A stretch of 40,017 nucleotides of DNA from an uncultured Eubacteriales bacterium. GTDB lineage: Bacteria > Bacillota > Clostridia > Oscillospirales > Acutalibacteraceae. Positions 8,115 to 15,856 of this stretch are shown here, one piece after another. Position numbers and translations under genes: made by a program. The stretch's first letter is position 1. Each line of letters starts with the position of its first letter. The notes under the pieces are model-generated. The model was not told the origin of the DNA and did not search any database. It saw only the letters and a list, made by a program, of their open reading frames with translations. The stretch spans positions 1-40,017 of the forward strand of contig OMYD01000014.1 in the NCBI GenBank assembly GCA_900315195.1, given 5' to 3'.

Positions 8115-9233
8115 TCAGTCGGTAGTTTTTATTGTATCCGTATTATACAGGATAGCGCCCTGTTTATCAGCGTTGCTTCCGACCATGACTATCTCGCCCT
8201 TTTCAGTTAAGCCGACGGTATGGAAGTCGCCGGCGCTGACCGCTACAAGGTTTTTCCAATCCTCAACCTCGCACTGCCTGAATTTATCGTTGCCGGCGGC
8301 AACAGCGGTTCCGTCAGCCTTCAAGCCCACCGTGTGGAACGCACCGGCGCTGACCGCAACTATATTCTTCCAGTCCTCGACCTCGCATTGTCCCTGCTCG
8401 TTATTTCCGACCGCTACGACCGTGCCGTCGGATTTTACGCCTACAGTAAAACCTTTTCCCGCGCTGACCGCCACGATATCCGTCCAGTCGCTTACGTCGC
8501 ACTGTCCTTTATCGTTGTTACCCTTTGCCACGACCGTACCGTCTTTTTTCAGCCCGACAGTGTGATAATCGCCTCCTCTTACCGAAATGATATCCTTCCA
8601 GTCGTCAAGGTCGCACTGTCCGTATTTGTTGCTGCCGGACGCTACGACCGTACCGTCGTTCTTCAAGCCTAATGTGTGGTAATACCCCGCGCTAATCGAG
8701 GCAATATCCTTCCAGCCGCCAATATCGCACTTTCCGTTTTCATCGCTTCCCGCGGCAACTGCTGTGCCGTCGGCCTTTAAACCCACCGTATGGAGCGCGC
8801 CCGCGCCGACCTCGACGATATTGTTCCATACGCTGTTGTCGATATCACACTGTCCCGCAACATTCGAACCTCTCGCCACAACATATCCGTTATTTTTCAA
8901 GCCTACGGTATGCATGCCTCCGGCGCACAAATATGTCTTTGACGGCAGCTTTTCACGGTCGGCTTTCAACTCGCTCTCGCTTAATTTCGGCGTATTGTCG
9001 CTCGGAAAAACCAGCGGCTTTATTACAAAGATCCCCACAACGATCAACGCCGCCAGCGCAGCAGCCGCCGCGGATATAATTATCGCCTTTTTGCGCCTGC
9101 CCTTTTTCTTTTGTACCGCGGGCGCCTGAGCCTCAGGCTGAGAAGCAGGGCTTTCACCTGTTTGTTTTTGCCCGCAGTACGGACAGAAGCCGGCTTTATC
9201 CGGGATATCCCTTTGACAGTTTTTACATAACAC
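8115..9233 (-). CDS. Membrane-anchored zinc-ribbon protein with seven RCC1-type repeats
   Basis: A 372-residue protein with an N-terminal zinc ribbon (CKNCQRDIPDKAGFCPYCG, about 3-21), a polar linker, a membrane helix (about 51-72) and seven RCC1-like repeats of about 41 residues. Each repeat has a (H)TVGLK-x-DGTVVA-x-G(S/N)N-x-x-GQC core. Seven repeats are the number needed for a closed RCC1 beta-propeller. The propeller should lie outside the membrane with the ribbon inside. Function is unknown; RCC1-like propellers in bacteria are usually thought to be binding modules. The start is GTG at 9233, chosen because AGGAGG lies 8 bases before it; a longer frame to 9326 runs through the terminator of the preceding gene. 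It is the second gene pair of the same ribbon-plus-helix design, convergent with the broken gene at 7000. Confidence 0.82.
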   Translation of the reverse strand: MLCKNCQRDIPDKAGFCPYCGQKQTGESPASQPEAQAPAVQKKKGRRKKAIIISAAAAALAALIVVGIFVIKPLVFPSDNTPKLSESELKADREKLPSKTYLCAGGMHTVGLKNNGYVVARGSNVAGQCDIDNSVWNNIVEVGAGALHTVGLKADGTAVAAGSDENGKCDIGGWKDIASISAGYYHTLGLKNDGTVVASGSNKYGQCDLDDWKDIISVRGGDYHTVGLKKDGTVVAKGNNDKGQCDVSDWTDIVAVSAGKGFTVGVKSDGTVVAVGNNEQGQCEVEDWKNIVAVSAGAFHTVGLKADGTAVAAGNDKFRQCEVEDWKNLVAVSAGDFHTVGLTEKGEIVMVGSNADKQGAILYNTDTIKTTD

Positions 9234-9249
9234 TGATGAAGCCTCCTCA

Positions 9250-9290
9250 TAAAAATAATAAAAAGCCGGCGGGCATATGTACCCACCGGC
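9250..9290 (-). terminator. Terminator of the minD-mgsA unit
   Basis: Minus strand GCCGGTGGG / CCCGCCGGC stem (9290-9265) with an 8-base loop, followed by TTTTTATTATTTTT. It falls between mgsA and the RCC1 gene. Confidence 0.85.
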
Positions 9291-9300
9291 GTTTCTTGGA

Positions 9301-9696
9301 TCACTTAATAATATTTCTCCAGTCAAGGTCGCCGCGCTCCAGTCCGTGGATAAGCACCTCGGCGGTTGCGATATTGGTAGCTACAGGAATATTGTGCATG
9401 TCGCAAAGGCGCAGCATATCCACATCGTTAGCCTCGTTGGGTTTTTGGTTAAGCGGGTCGCGGAAGAACAGCAGCATGTCGATTTCATTGCACGCTATAC
9501 GCGCGGCGATCTGCTGGCTGCCGCCCTGGGATCCCGACAGGAACTTTTGAATTGTAAGCCCCGTTGCCTCAGACACCATTTTGCCCGTGGTGCCTGTGGC
9601 GCAAAGATTGTTGCGGCTGAGAACGCCGCAGTAGGCGATACAAAACTGAACCATAAGCTCTTTCTTTTCGTCGTGTGCTATTAATGCAATATTCAT
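9301..9696 (-). CDS. mgsA: Methylglyoxal synthase
   Basis: A 131-residue enzyme converting dihydroxyacetone phosphate to methylglyoxal and phosphate, a bypass that relieves glycolytic phosphate stress. MNIALIAHDEKKE is the family N-terminus, followed by CATGTTG, the phosphate-binding SGSQGGSQQIAARI and the catalytic aspartate in LLFFRDPL. NVDMLRLCD-like and HNIPVATNIATAE complete the signature. The start at 9696 has GGAGGAAAG before it; the frame extends 6 codons further, but those lie over the ribosome binding site. mgsA closes the mreBCD-pbp2-min cluster here as it commonly does in Clostridia. A terminator follows directly. Confidence 0.96.
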   Translation of the reverse strand: MNIALIAHDEKKELMVQFCIAYCGVLSRNNLCATGTTGKMVSEATGLTIQKFLSGSQGGSQQIAARIACNEIDMLLFFRDPLNQKPNEANDVDMLRLCDMHNIPVATNIATAEVLIHGLERGDLDWRNIIK

Positions 9697-9743
9697 ACTC
9701 TTTCCTCCAAACATTTCACGTTAATTTCAAACAAAGCGGAACC

Positions 9744-10481
9744 TTATCCGTACATCAGCGGAACACGCTGTCCCTCAAGGCGGTTAGCCAAACGGTCGAA
9801 CACCGCAAGGGCGGAGCTTTTTTCAAGTCCCGCGGCGCCTCGCTGCATGATGACGGAGATATCGACGGAAAACGGAACCAGCGCTATAAGCTGGGTCTGC
9901 GCCGCGTCGATCACCGCGTCAAGATCTTTATAAAAGCCAAGCTTTTTGAACATCTTTTTGTCAAAGCGGTTTATGACAAGCCTAAGATTTTTAACTCCCA
10001 GCGCCTCAAGCTTTTTCCTCACCTTTAAGCCGCCGCGCACGCCTGTGGGCTCGGCGTTGGTGACAATAAGCGCTCTGTCGGCAGGAGCCGCGGCGGTTAC
10101 AAAGCCCGAGCTGATTCCCGCGGGAGAGTCAATAATAACATAGTCAAAGTTATTTTTTACCGAGTCTACAAGTTGCTTGAACACAGACGGACTCAGCTCA
10201 TTTTCGGCGTCAAAGGGCGCCGCCATCAAAAAGAGGTTTTTATTGTGACGGCTTTTGTAAATCGCCTCGCCGAAGCTGCAGTTGCCGCAAACCGCGTCGG
10301 ACGCGTCAAAAAGAATATCCTGCTCGATGTCAAGCATGATATCCAGGCCGCGCATACCGCAGTCGCAGTCAATCAGCAAAACTTTCTTTCCTTGTTTAAC
10401 GAGCGCCACCGAAAGGCAAATGCACACGGTCGACTTGCCCGTGCCGCCTTTTCCGGAAGCGACAACGATTACATTGTCCAT
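9744..10481 (-). CDS. minD: MinD-type septum-site ATPase, lacking the usual C-terminal helix
   Basis: A 245-residue ParA/MinD P-loop ATPase. The deviant Walker A motif GKGGTGKST is at about 10-18, with a threonine where most MinD proteins have valine. DCDCGMRGLDIMLD is the MinD switch signature and VIIDSPAGIS is Walker B. In well-studied MinD proteins a C-terminal amphipathic helix binds the membrane; here the protein ends LANRLEGQRVPLMYG with no such helix, and the sequence after the stop does not restore one in another frame. No minC or minE gene is present in the window. It has its own promoter (10501-10529) and ribosome binding site (AGAGG), between PBP2 and mgsA. It could be a MinD paralogue with another cargo. 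Confidence 0.85.
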   Translation of the reverse strand: MDNVIVVASGKGGTGKSTVCICLSVALVKQGKKVLLIDCDCGMRGLDIMLDIEQDILFDASDAVCGNCSFGEAIYKSRHNKNLFLMAAPFDAENELSPSVFKQLVDSVKNNFDYVIIDSPAGISSGFVTAAAPADRALIVTNAEPTGVRGGLKVRKKLEALGVKNLRLVINRFDKKMFKKLGFYKDLDAVIDAAQTQLIALVPFSVDISVIMQRGAAGLEKSSALAVFDRLANRLEGQRVPLMYG

Positions 10482-10500
10482 ATTATACTACCTCTTACTC

Positions 10501-10529
10501 AGTTTAACACAAATTTTTGTAAAATGCAA
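10501..10529 (-). promoter_or_regulatory. Promoter of minD-mgsA
   Basis: Minus strand TTGCAT (10529-10524), 17-bp spacer, TAAACT (10506-10501), 20 bp before the minD ATG. Confidence 0.6.
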
Positions 10530-10607
10530 TAAAAGTATTCAGTTTTATCAAACAAAAATTTATTGATTATTTTAGTAATATTGCTATCGCCTTAAAATGC
10601 GGCAAAA

Positions 10608-12620
10608 TCATTTGGCAAAATACGCGTCGAGCATGTCCTTTGCCACCTGCATTGAATACTTGCCCTTAACACCGTGCTCAAGCACAACGGCTACGGCGAC
10701 CTTTGGCTTGTCATAGGGTGCGTAGCATATAAACGTAGTGTGGTCGGAACCGCTGTTTTCAGCCGTACCCGTTTTAGCGGCGACCTTCACCTTATAATTT
10801 CCGAACACCGAGTTAGCCGTACCGTCGGTGCTCTGAGTAACCGAAAGCATGTCCTGCTGAACGATCTTGATATTCTTTTCCGACACGCCGCACTCGTCGA
10901 CTTTTTCTGGCTTTGAATAGTCGGCAAGCGTTTTTTTGCGCTCGTAGTCGGTGATTTTGCTTACGATATGCGTTTTGAGCCGCGTTCCGTTATTGGCTAT
11001 AGTCGCCGCGTATGTCGCAAGCTGAACCGGCGTAAATGCGTTGTCCGACTGACCGATAGCCGCCTGAACCGTGTTGCCGGGCATCCATTTTTCGCTGTCG
11101 CGTCCCGCAAGAGTGCCCTTTGACTCCTCGATTTCAACGCCCGTGTACTCGCCCAGACCGAACTTTTCGGCGTAGAGGTACATGGTGTCTATTCCCATTC
11201 TTCTGCCGACCTCGGCAAAGTAGTAGTTGCACGACTGGGCAAGAGCGCCGCGCAGGTTTACATTTTCGTGGCGGTGCATACACCTTACCACGTTTGACGG
11301 GTAGTAGTCGTACTTTTGCGTGCAAAAAATCTCGGTGTCAGGCGTGATGATTTTCTCCTCGAGAGCCGCCATGGCAACACACGGCTTAAACACCGAGCCC
11401 CACTCAAAGGTTCCCGAAAAAGCGCGGTTGAACATCGGCACGGTCTTGGTATTTTCAAGCTCGGTGTAATAATCGCCGTACTCGCTGTATTTGTTGAGGT
11501 CATATGTAGGATAGCTTGCCGCCGCCAGCACCGAAAAATCGCTGACGTCAAGCATTACGGCGGCACCGCTCTGACAGTCCTCGCCCAAGAGCTTCTTGCC
11601 CTTTTCCTCGCTCTCCGACTTGCCCTCGGCCTGAGCTGCCTTTATATTTTTTTCAAGCGAAGCACCGGCAGCCTTTTGAATATTGCTGTCAAGCGTAAGG
11701 TAAACCGTGTTGCCGGGCTTTGAGTTGATTGTTTCAACGGTATCAACGATGGTGCCGTCGGAGTTTCGGCGGATTATTTTAGTGCCGCCCTCGCCCTTTA
11801 GCTCCTCCTCATAGGCGCGCTCTATTCCGAACTTGCCCACGGTGTCGTTGATTGTGTATTCCTTGACGCCCTCGTTTGAGTATTTGTCATACTCCTCCTC
11901 GGAAATAGCGCCCATAGCGCCCAGCACATGCGGGGCAAGCGTGGGGTTCTGAGCGGCGCGGACAAGATACGTCTGAACGTCGATTCCGCCTACGCCCTGA
12001 GTATTTTCGCTCACCGCGCTGACGGCGCTGCGGCTTACATCCGAGGCGAATTCATACGGATGTGAGTTTGAGTAGTTTTCAAGCTCCATGTTGTAATGAA
12101 CCGAGGCAAGCGCGCGCTTCTGCTCGTCGCTTAAATTGCCGTCGATATTATACTTTTTGCACAAAAGCGCCATGCACTGACTTGCCGACGCGTCATCGTC
12201 CGCGTCAAGCTCGTCTTTTAGGGTTTCAATTTCCTCGTCGGAGTCCTTTTTAAAGGCATAGCCGCCGTCTGAAATCGTAATCGGCAGCACGTCGTTGTAC
12301 TTGCTGCCCGTATTTTTCAAAATTCCGATCAGGTTGAGAAGCGTGCTGTCAAGGCTTTTTTCGTCGGCGTACAGCTTGTCAATAACAATTTTATAATGCG
12401 TGGTATTCGTGACCAGCCCAACTCCGCCGCGGTCGAGGATTTCGCCCCGCGTGGGCATGGTGTCAACGTTAAAGCTTGTGGAGCGAGCGGAAAGCCGCTT
12501 GTACTCGGCGCCGTGAATAAGCTGCCAGTCCGCCAGACGGCATGTAAATATCGCCGCCGCCAAAAGCACCGCCGCGGCGCAGATAACAAACGGCGTTTTG
12601 CCGCGCAGACTTTTGCGCAT
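10608..12620 (-). CDS. mrdA: Penicillin-binding protein 2 (class B transpeptidase)
   Basis: A 670-residue transpeptidase that cross-links peptidoglycan during cell elongation with the MreBCD/RodA complex. One N-terminal membrane helix (about 10-29) precedes the dimerisation/pedestal domain (about 50-300). The catalytic motifs are SVFK (Ser409, Lys412), SCN (463-465) and KTG (616-618). The start at 12620 is preferred over the ATG two codons earlier because GGAG is 9 bases from the former and only 3 from the latter. It lies 21 bp after mreD. RodA, its usual glycosyltransferase partner, is not encoded in this cluster. Confidence 0.94.
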   Translation of the reverse strand: MRKSLRGKTPFVICAAAVLLAAAIFTCRLADWQLIHGAEYKRLSARSTSFNVDTMPTRGEILDRGGVGLVTNTTHYKIVIDKLYADEKSLDSTLLNLIGILKNTGSKYNDVLPITISDGGYAFKKDSDEEIETLKDELDADDDASASQCMALLCKKYNIDGNLSDEQKRALASVHYNMELENYSNSHPYEFASDVSRSAVSAVSENTQGVGGIDVQTYLVRAAQNPTLAPHVLGAMGAISEEEYDKYSNEGVKEYTINDTVGKFGIERAYEEELKGEGGTKIIRRNSDGTIVDTVETINSKPGNTVYLTLDSNIQKAAGASLEKNIKAAQAEGKSESEEKGKKLLGEDCQSGAAVMLDVSDFSVLAAASYPTYDLNKYSEYGDYYTELENTKTVPMFNRAFSGTFEWGSVFKPCVAMAALEEKIITPDTEIFCTQKYDYYPSNVVRCMHRHENVNLRGALAQSCNYYFAEVGRRMGIDTMYLYAEKFGLGEYTGVEIEESKGTLAGRDSEKWMPGNTVQAAIGQSDNAFTPVQLATYAATIANNGTRLKTHIVSKITDYERKKTLADYSKPEKVDECGVSEKNIKIVQQDMLSVTQSTDGTANSVFGNYKVKVAAKTGTAENSGSDHTTFICYAPYDKPKVAVAVVLEHGVKGKYSMQVAKDMLDAYFAK

Positions 12621-12641
12621 ATCCATTCACTCCTTCCTGAG

Positions 12642-13151
12642 TTATACCATTTTTGATGATATAAAGCGGTTCAAAAAATAAAGCGGGAAAAATACCAGAG
12701 CCGTGTAGCCGATTCTTGACAGATAATGCCTTACAAACAGCGCGCCGCTGTCGGGAACGCCGGCAAACACCCTGAAAAGCAAAAAGTACAGTCCCACAAC
12801 CGCGACAATCGAGCCCAGAGCCAGCACTGCCGACGTAAGGGCGTTGCGGTTTAAATATGTATTCAGCAGCATAGCCGCGGCGTAGCAAACAAGCGTAAAG
12901 GCTACCGAAAAATAGCCCACCGTGCCGTTTGCCGAAATATCCGAAAGCGCTCCGCAAACCGCTCCCAGCACGATCGCAGGCACCGCCTTTGAGCACGCCG
13001 CGAACGAGAGCACCGCGGCAAGCAGCAAGAACGGCTTTGAGCCCAGCACCTCGGGCATAAGCTTCGGCGTGCTCTGAAGCACCCAAAGCAGCAGAATCTC
13101 GAAGCCGAAAGCCAAATAGCGGAAAAACGCGCGGTTACTTTTTCTTTTCAT
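12642..13151 (-). CDS. mreD: Rod shape-determining protein MreD
   Basis: A 169-residue, very hydrophobic protein with about five membrane helices, as in MreD. It overlaps the end of mreC by 17 bp and precedes PBP2. It links MreC and MreB to the elongasome at the membrane. The identification rests on size, hydrophobicity and position, since MreD sequence conservation is low. Confidence 0.88.
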   Translation of the reverse strand: MKRKSNRAFFRYLAFGFEILLLWVLQSTPKLMPEVLGSKPFLLLAAVLSFAACSKAVPAIVLGAVCGALSDISANGTVGYFSVAFTLVCYAAAMLLNTYLNRNALTSAVLALGSIVAVVGLYFLLFRVFAGVPDSGALFVRHYLSRIGYTALVFFPLYFLNRFISSKMV

Positions 13152-13986
13152 CGCTCGTTACCACCTTGCCCTTCACGTCAAAGTCAGTGATGACCGCCGC
13201 CGAGGTTATTGTGCGCACGTCCTCATAGGGCTTGATAATCGCGTCACGCGACGCGTCGTATTTATTGAACTCAATCGAATGAACCTCGCCGATAAGCAGC
13301 CCCGAGGGGTAAACTCCGCCCGTGCCCGAGGTTACGATCATATCGCCCTTTTTAATGCTGTGATTTTCGGCGAGCTTGTTCATGCTGGTAAGGTTTTGGT
13401 CGCACAGCGACACGCTGCCGCTCAGAATTCCGCTGTCCTTGCTCTGCTTGTCGCTTACGCTCGCCTTTGTGTCGGGCGATAATATAGTCTTTACCTTGCA
13501 GGTAGCCGCGTCCGCCTGACAAACCCAGCCTACCAGACCGTTTTCGGTAATAACGGGAGCGTTTACATGCACGCCCACACCGGTTCCCACATCAAGGGTA
13601 AACGAGTAAAAGTCATCGTTTACATCGCGCCTGATTACGTTTGCGGGAGCGATTTCATACGACGGATTTTCCTTTTTAAGGTTATAGTACTTCCAGAGCT
13701 TGTCGTTTTCGTCCTTGACGTCCATATAATCCGCAAGCTGCTTTCTCAGCTCGGCGTTTTCCTTTCGCAGGGCTTCAACCTCCTCGGCAAGCTCCTCTGG
13801 CGACGCCGAATCGCCGCTCGCCGCGGCCGAAGCCGTAAGCTTAAACAGCCCCTTGCTGACCGCGTTGATTGAGCTTGAAACGGGCGAGTTTTCAGCCTGC
13901 GACAAAATCCCCAGAACCGCAAGAATTACAAGCGTGATTACAAGCGCCCTTAAATTGCGGTTCGTTTTTCTTCTTCTGATACGCAT
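13135..13986 (-). CDS. mreC: Rod shape-determining protein MreC
   Basis: A 283-residue bitopic protein with a basic N-terminus (MRIRRRKTNRNLR), a membrane helix (about 13-28), a coiled coil (about 62-100, EELAEEVEALRKENAELRKQL) and the MreC beta-domain with NAPVITENGLVGWV and KKGDMIVTSGTGGVYPSGLLIG. It lies 6 bp after mreB. MreC organises PBP2 and cell-wall enzymes around MreB. The C-terminal tail is Lys-rich (VTSDEKKK) and short. Confidence 0.95.
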   Translation of the reverse strand: MRIRRRKTNRNLRALVITLVILAVLGILSQAENSPVSSSINAVSKGLFKLTASAAASGDSASPEELAEEVEALRKENAELRKQLADYMDVKDENDKLWKYYNLKKENPSYEIAPANVIRRDVNDDFYSFTLDVGTGVGVHVNAPVITENGLVGWVCQADAATCKVKTILSPDTKASVSDKQSKDSGILSGSVSLCDQNLTSMNKLAENHSIKKGDMIVTSGTGGVYPSGLLIGEVHSIEFNKYDASRDAIIKPYEDVRTITSAAVITDFDVKGKVVTSDEKKK

Positions 13987-13992
13987 AGGCTT

Positions 13993-15006
13993 TTAACTTC
14001 TGTTGTGTTTATATTTGCTGGCAACAGCCCTGCCGAGCCGCTTGCCCGCTCCGTCGACAACGCAGTCCAGCGGACGGTTTGCCACATGCACGGGCATTCC
14101 CGTCTGCTGCATGACCAGCATATCGATTCCCCTAAGCAGAGCGCCGCCGCCCGTCAGCATAATGCCGTGGTCGATAATGTCGGCGGAAAGCTCGGGAGGA
14201 GTTTTTTCAAGCGTGGTCTTAATAGCCTCAACGATTGTGTTAAGCGGATCGGCAAGAGCCTCTCTTACCTCGGCAGCGGTTATTGTAACGTCCTTGGGCA
14301 GGCCGTCTACAAGGTTGCGTCCCTTTACGACCATGCTTTTCTCGTTTTCATACGGATAAGCCGAGCCGATTTTTATTTTGATGTCTTCGGCGGTTCTCTC
14401 GCCTACAAGAAGGTTGTAGTGCTTTTTAATGTATGACAGGATAGCCTCGTCAAACTTGTCGCCCGCGACTCTTACCGAGCACGCGGAAACGATGTCGCCC
14501 AGCGAAATTACCGCGACCTCGCTTGTGCCGCCGCCGATATCGACAACCATGCTGCCGGTAGGCTCGTCCACAGGCAGTCCCGCGCCGATTGCCGCCGCCA
14601 TGGGCTCCTCAATCAGAATAACGGGAGGCTTCGCGCCCGCCTGATACGCCGCGTCCTCAACCGCCTTGCGCTCAACCTCGGTAACGCCCGTAGGCATACA
14701 GATTATTACGCGCGGCTTGCTGAAAATGCCCGGTTTTACAGACTTCCTGATAAAATGCTGCAGCATCTTCGCGGTGATTTTAAAGTCCGCGATAACGCCG
14801 TCCTTCAGCGGGCGAACCGCCACGATTGAGGTAGGCGTTCTTCCTATCATATCCTTAGCCTGCGAGCCAACCGCCAAAACGGTGTCGGTGCGGATGTCAA
14901 CCGCGACAACCGACGGCTCGCGAAGAATTATTCCCTTGCCCTTGAGGCAGACCAGGGTATTGGCAGTGCCCAGGTCGATTCCTATTTCTTTAGAAAATGA
15001 AAACAT
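13993..15006 (-). CDS. mreB: Rod shape-determining protein MreB (bacterial actin)
   Basis: A 337-residue actin homologue that forms membrane filaments guiding elongation. [11 protein letters not shown] is the phosphate-1 loop, [17 protein letters not shown] the phosphate-2 loop and [15 protein letters not shown] the adenosine motif. Length is normal. AAAGGAG precedes the ATG, and a promoter lies at 15036-15064. First gene of the mreB-mreC-mreD-mrdA unit, which has no visible internal terminator until after PBP2. Confidence 0.97.
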   Translation of the reverse strand: MFSFSKEIGIDLGTANTLVCLKGKGIILREPSVVAVDIRTDTVLAVGSQAKDMIGRTPTSIVAVRPLKDGVIADFKITAKMLQHFIRKSVKPGIFSKPRVIICMPTGVTEVERKAVEDAAYQAGAKPPVILIEEPMAAAIGAGLPVDEPTGSMVVDIGGGTSEVAVISLGDIVSACSVRVAGDKFDEAILSYIKKHYNLLVGERTAEDIKIKIGSAYPYENEKSMVVKGRNLVDGLPKDVTITAAEVREALADPLNTIVEAIKTTLEKTPPELSADIIDHGIMLTGGGALLRGIDMLVMQQTGMPVHVANRPLDCVVDGAGKRLGRAVASKYKHNRS

Positions 15007-15035
15007 GCTTTCGGCTCCTTTACATCTTTATTAGT

Positions 15036-15064
15036 ATGATACCGATGAGAATAAAATATTTCAA
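15036..15064 (-). promoter_or_regulatory. Promoter of the mreBCD-mrdA operon
   Basis: Minus strand TTGAAA (15064-15059), 17-bp spacer, TATCAT (15041-15036). An inverted repeat AACAGA-N6-TCTGTT (15063-15080) touches the -35 box and could be a regulator site. Confidence 0.65.
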
Positions 15065-15089
15065 CAGAATAATGTCTGTTCTTGACAGT

Positions 15090-15250
15090 TATACTAATTC
15101 CTCATAGAAAGTAGACTTGGATTTGCGAGGATATTTTTCGCAAGACGAGGCGAAGAACGCCGCAAGGCCGGCGCCTTGCAAGGGCGACAACGAAGTATTG
15201 CGGAAAACAGGCCGCAAAGGCTGTCCGCTTTTTATTAGGTATTAGTATTA
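15090..15250. mobile_element. MITE-like repeat, copy 1
   Basis: A 161-bp element bounded by inverted ends TATACTAATTCCT and AGGTATTAGTATTA. It is about 90% identical by eye, in opposite orientation, to 18482-18641. The interior holds a hairpin with GCAAGGC pairing to GCCTTGC, and the flanking TTTTTCGC and GCGGAAAA segments can also pair, so the element could fold into one long hairpin. It has no ORF, so it would need a transposase from elsewhere. Its right end supplies the stop codon of dut, and it sits between dut and the mreB promoter. Confidence 0.8.
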
Positions 15251-15688
15251 TTTTTTACCCGTCGAGCCAAAGCCGCCCTCGCCGCGGTCGGTATCGCCAA
15301 GCTCGTCAACCTCGATAATATCGGGAGTGAGCACGGGAGCGATAACCATCTGAGCCACGCGCTCATAAGGCTCGATCACATACGGCTTGTCAGACACGTT
15401 GCAAAGTCCCGCGCAGACCTCGCCGCGATAGTCGCTGTCAATTACGCCCACGCCGTTTGAAAGGCAGATTCCGTGCTTTACGCCCAAGCCGCTTCTGGCG
15501 TAAAGGAAGGCGGCGCAGGTGTTGTCGGGCAGTTCGATAGCGATGCCCGTAGGAATTATGGCAAGCTGCCCCGGATCAAGCGTAATGCTTTCGTCAATGC
15601 ACGCGTACAAGTCCATGCCCGCGGCGCCGTCTGTAGCGCGCTTTGGTATACGCGCGTTATCTCTCAACTTTTTAATTTTTAACTCCAT
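15248..15688 (-). CDS. dut: dUTP diphosphatase
   Basis: A 146-residue trimeric dUTPase that hydrolyses dUTP to dUMP and pyrophosphate, keeping uracil out of DNA and feeding dTMP synthesis. All five motifs are visible: GAAGMDLYA, ARSGLGV, GVIDSDYRGEV, ERVAQMVI and RGEGGFGSTG. The start at 15688 fits GAAGGA 9 bases upstream better than the ATG three codons earlier, which is one base from it. The stop codon lies inside the end of the MITE-like repeat, so insertion may have trimmed or replaced the original C-terminus by a few residues; the last motif is nevertheless intact. Confidence 0.95.
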   Translation of the reverse strand: MELKIKKLRDNARIPKRATDGAAGMDLYACIDESITLDPGQLAIIPTGIAIELPDNTCAAFLYARSGLGVKHGICLSNGVGVIDSDYRGEVCAGLCNVSDKPYVIEPYERVAQMVIAPVLTPDIIEVDELGDTDRGEGGFGSTGKK

Positions 15689-15856
15689 GCCTTTCATTCC
15701 TTCACTTTGTTTTAGTTTTTGCAGGATTTTTTATTTTCTTTATAATAATTCCCGGAAGTAATTACATAAGGGAATATTAAAAAAATTCTTTATTCCATAA
15801 GCAAAAAATAATAATTCGCTTACTGAAAAATCGCTCAATTCAGCGTGCTAAAGCAT

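Noticed and set aside
12469..13086. 205-residue minus-strand ORF overlapping mreD and PBP2
   Set aside because: It is in another frame of two recognised genes and has no motif or start signal.
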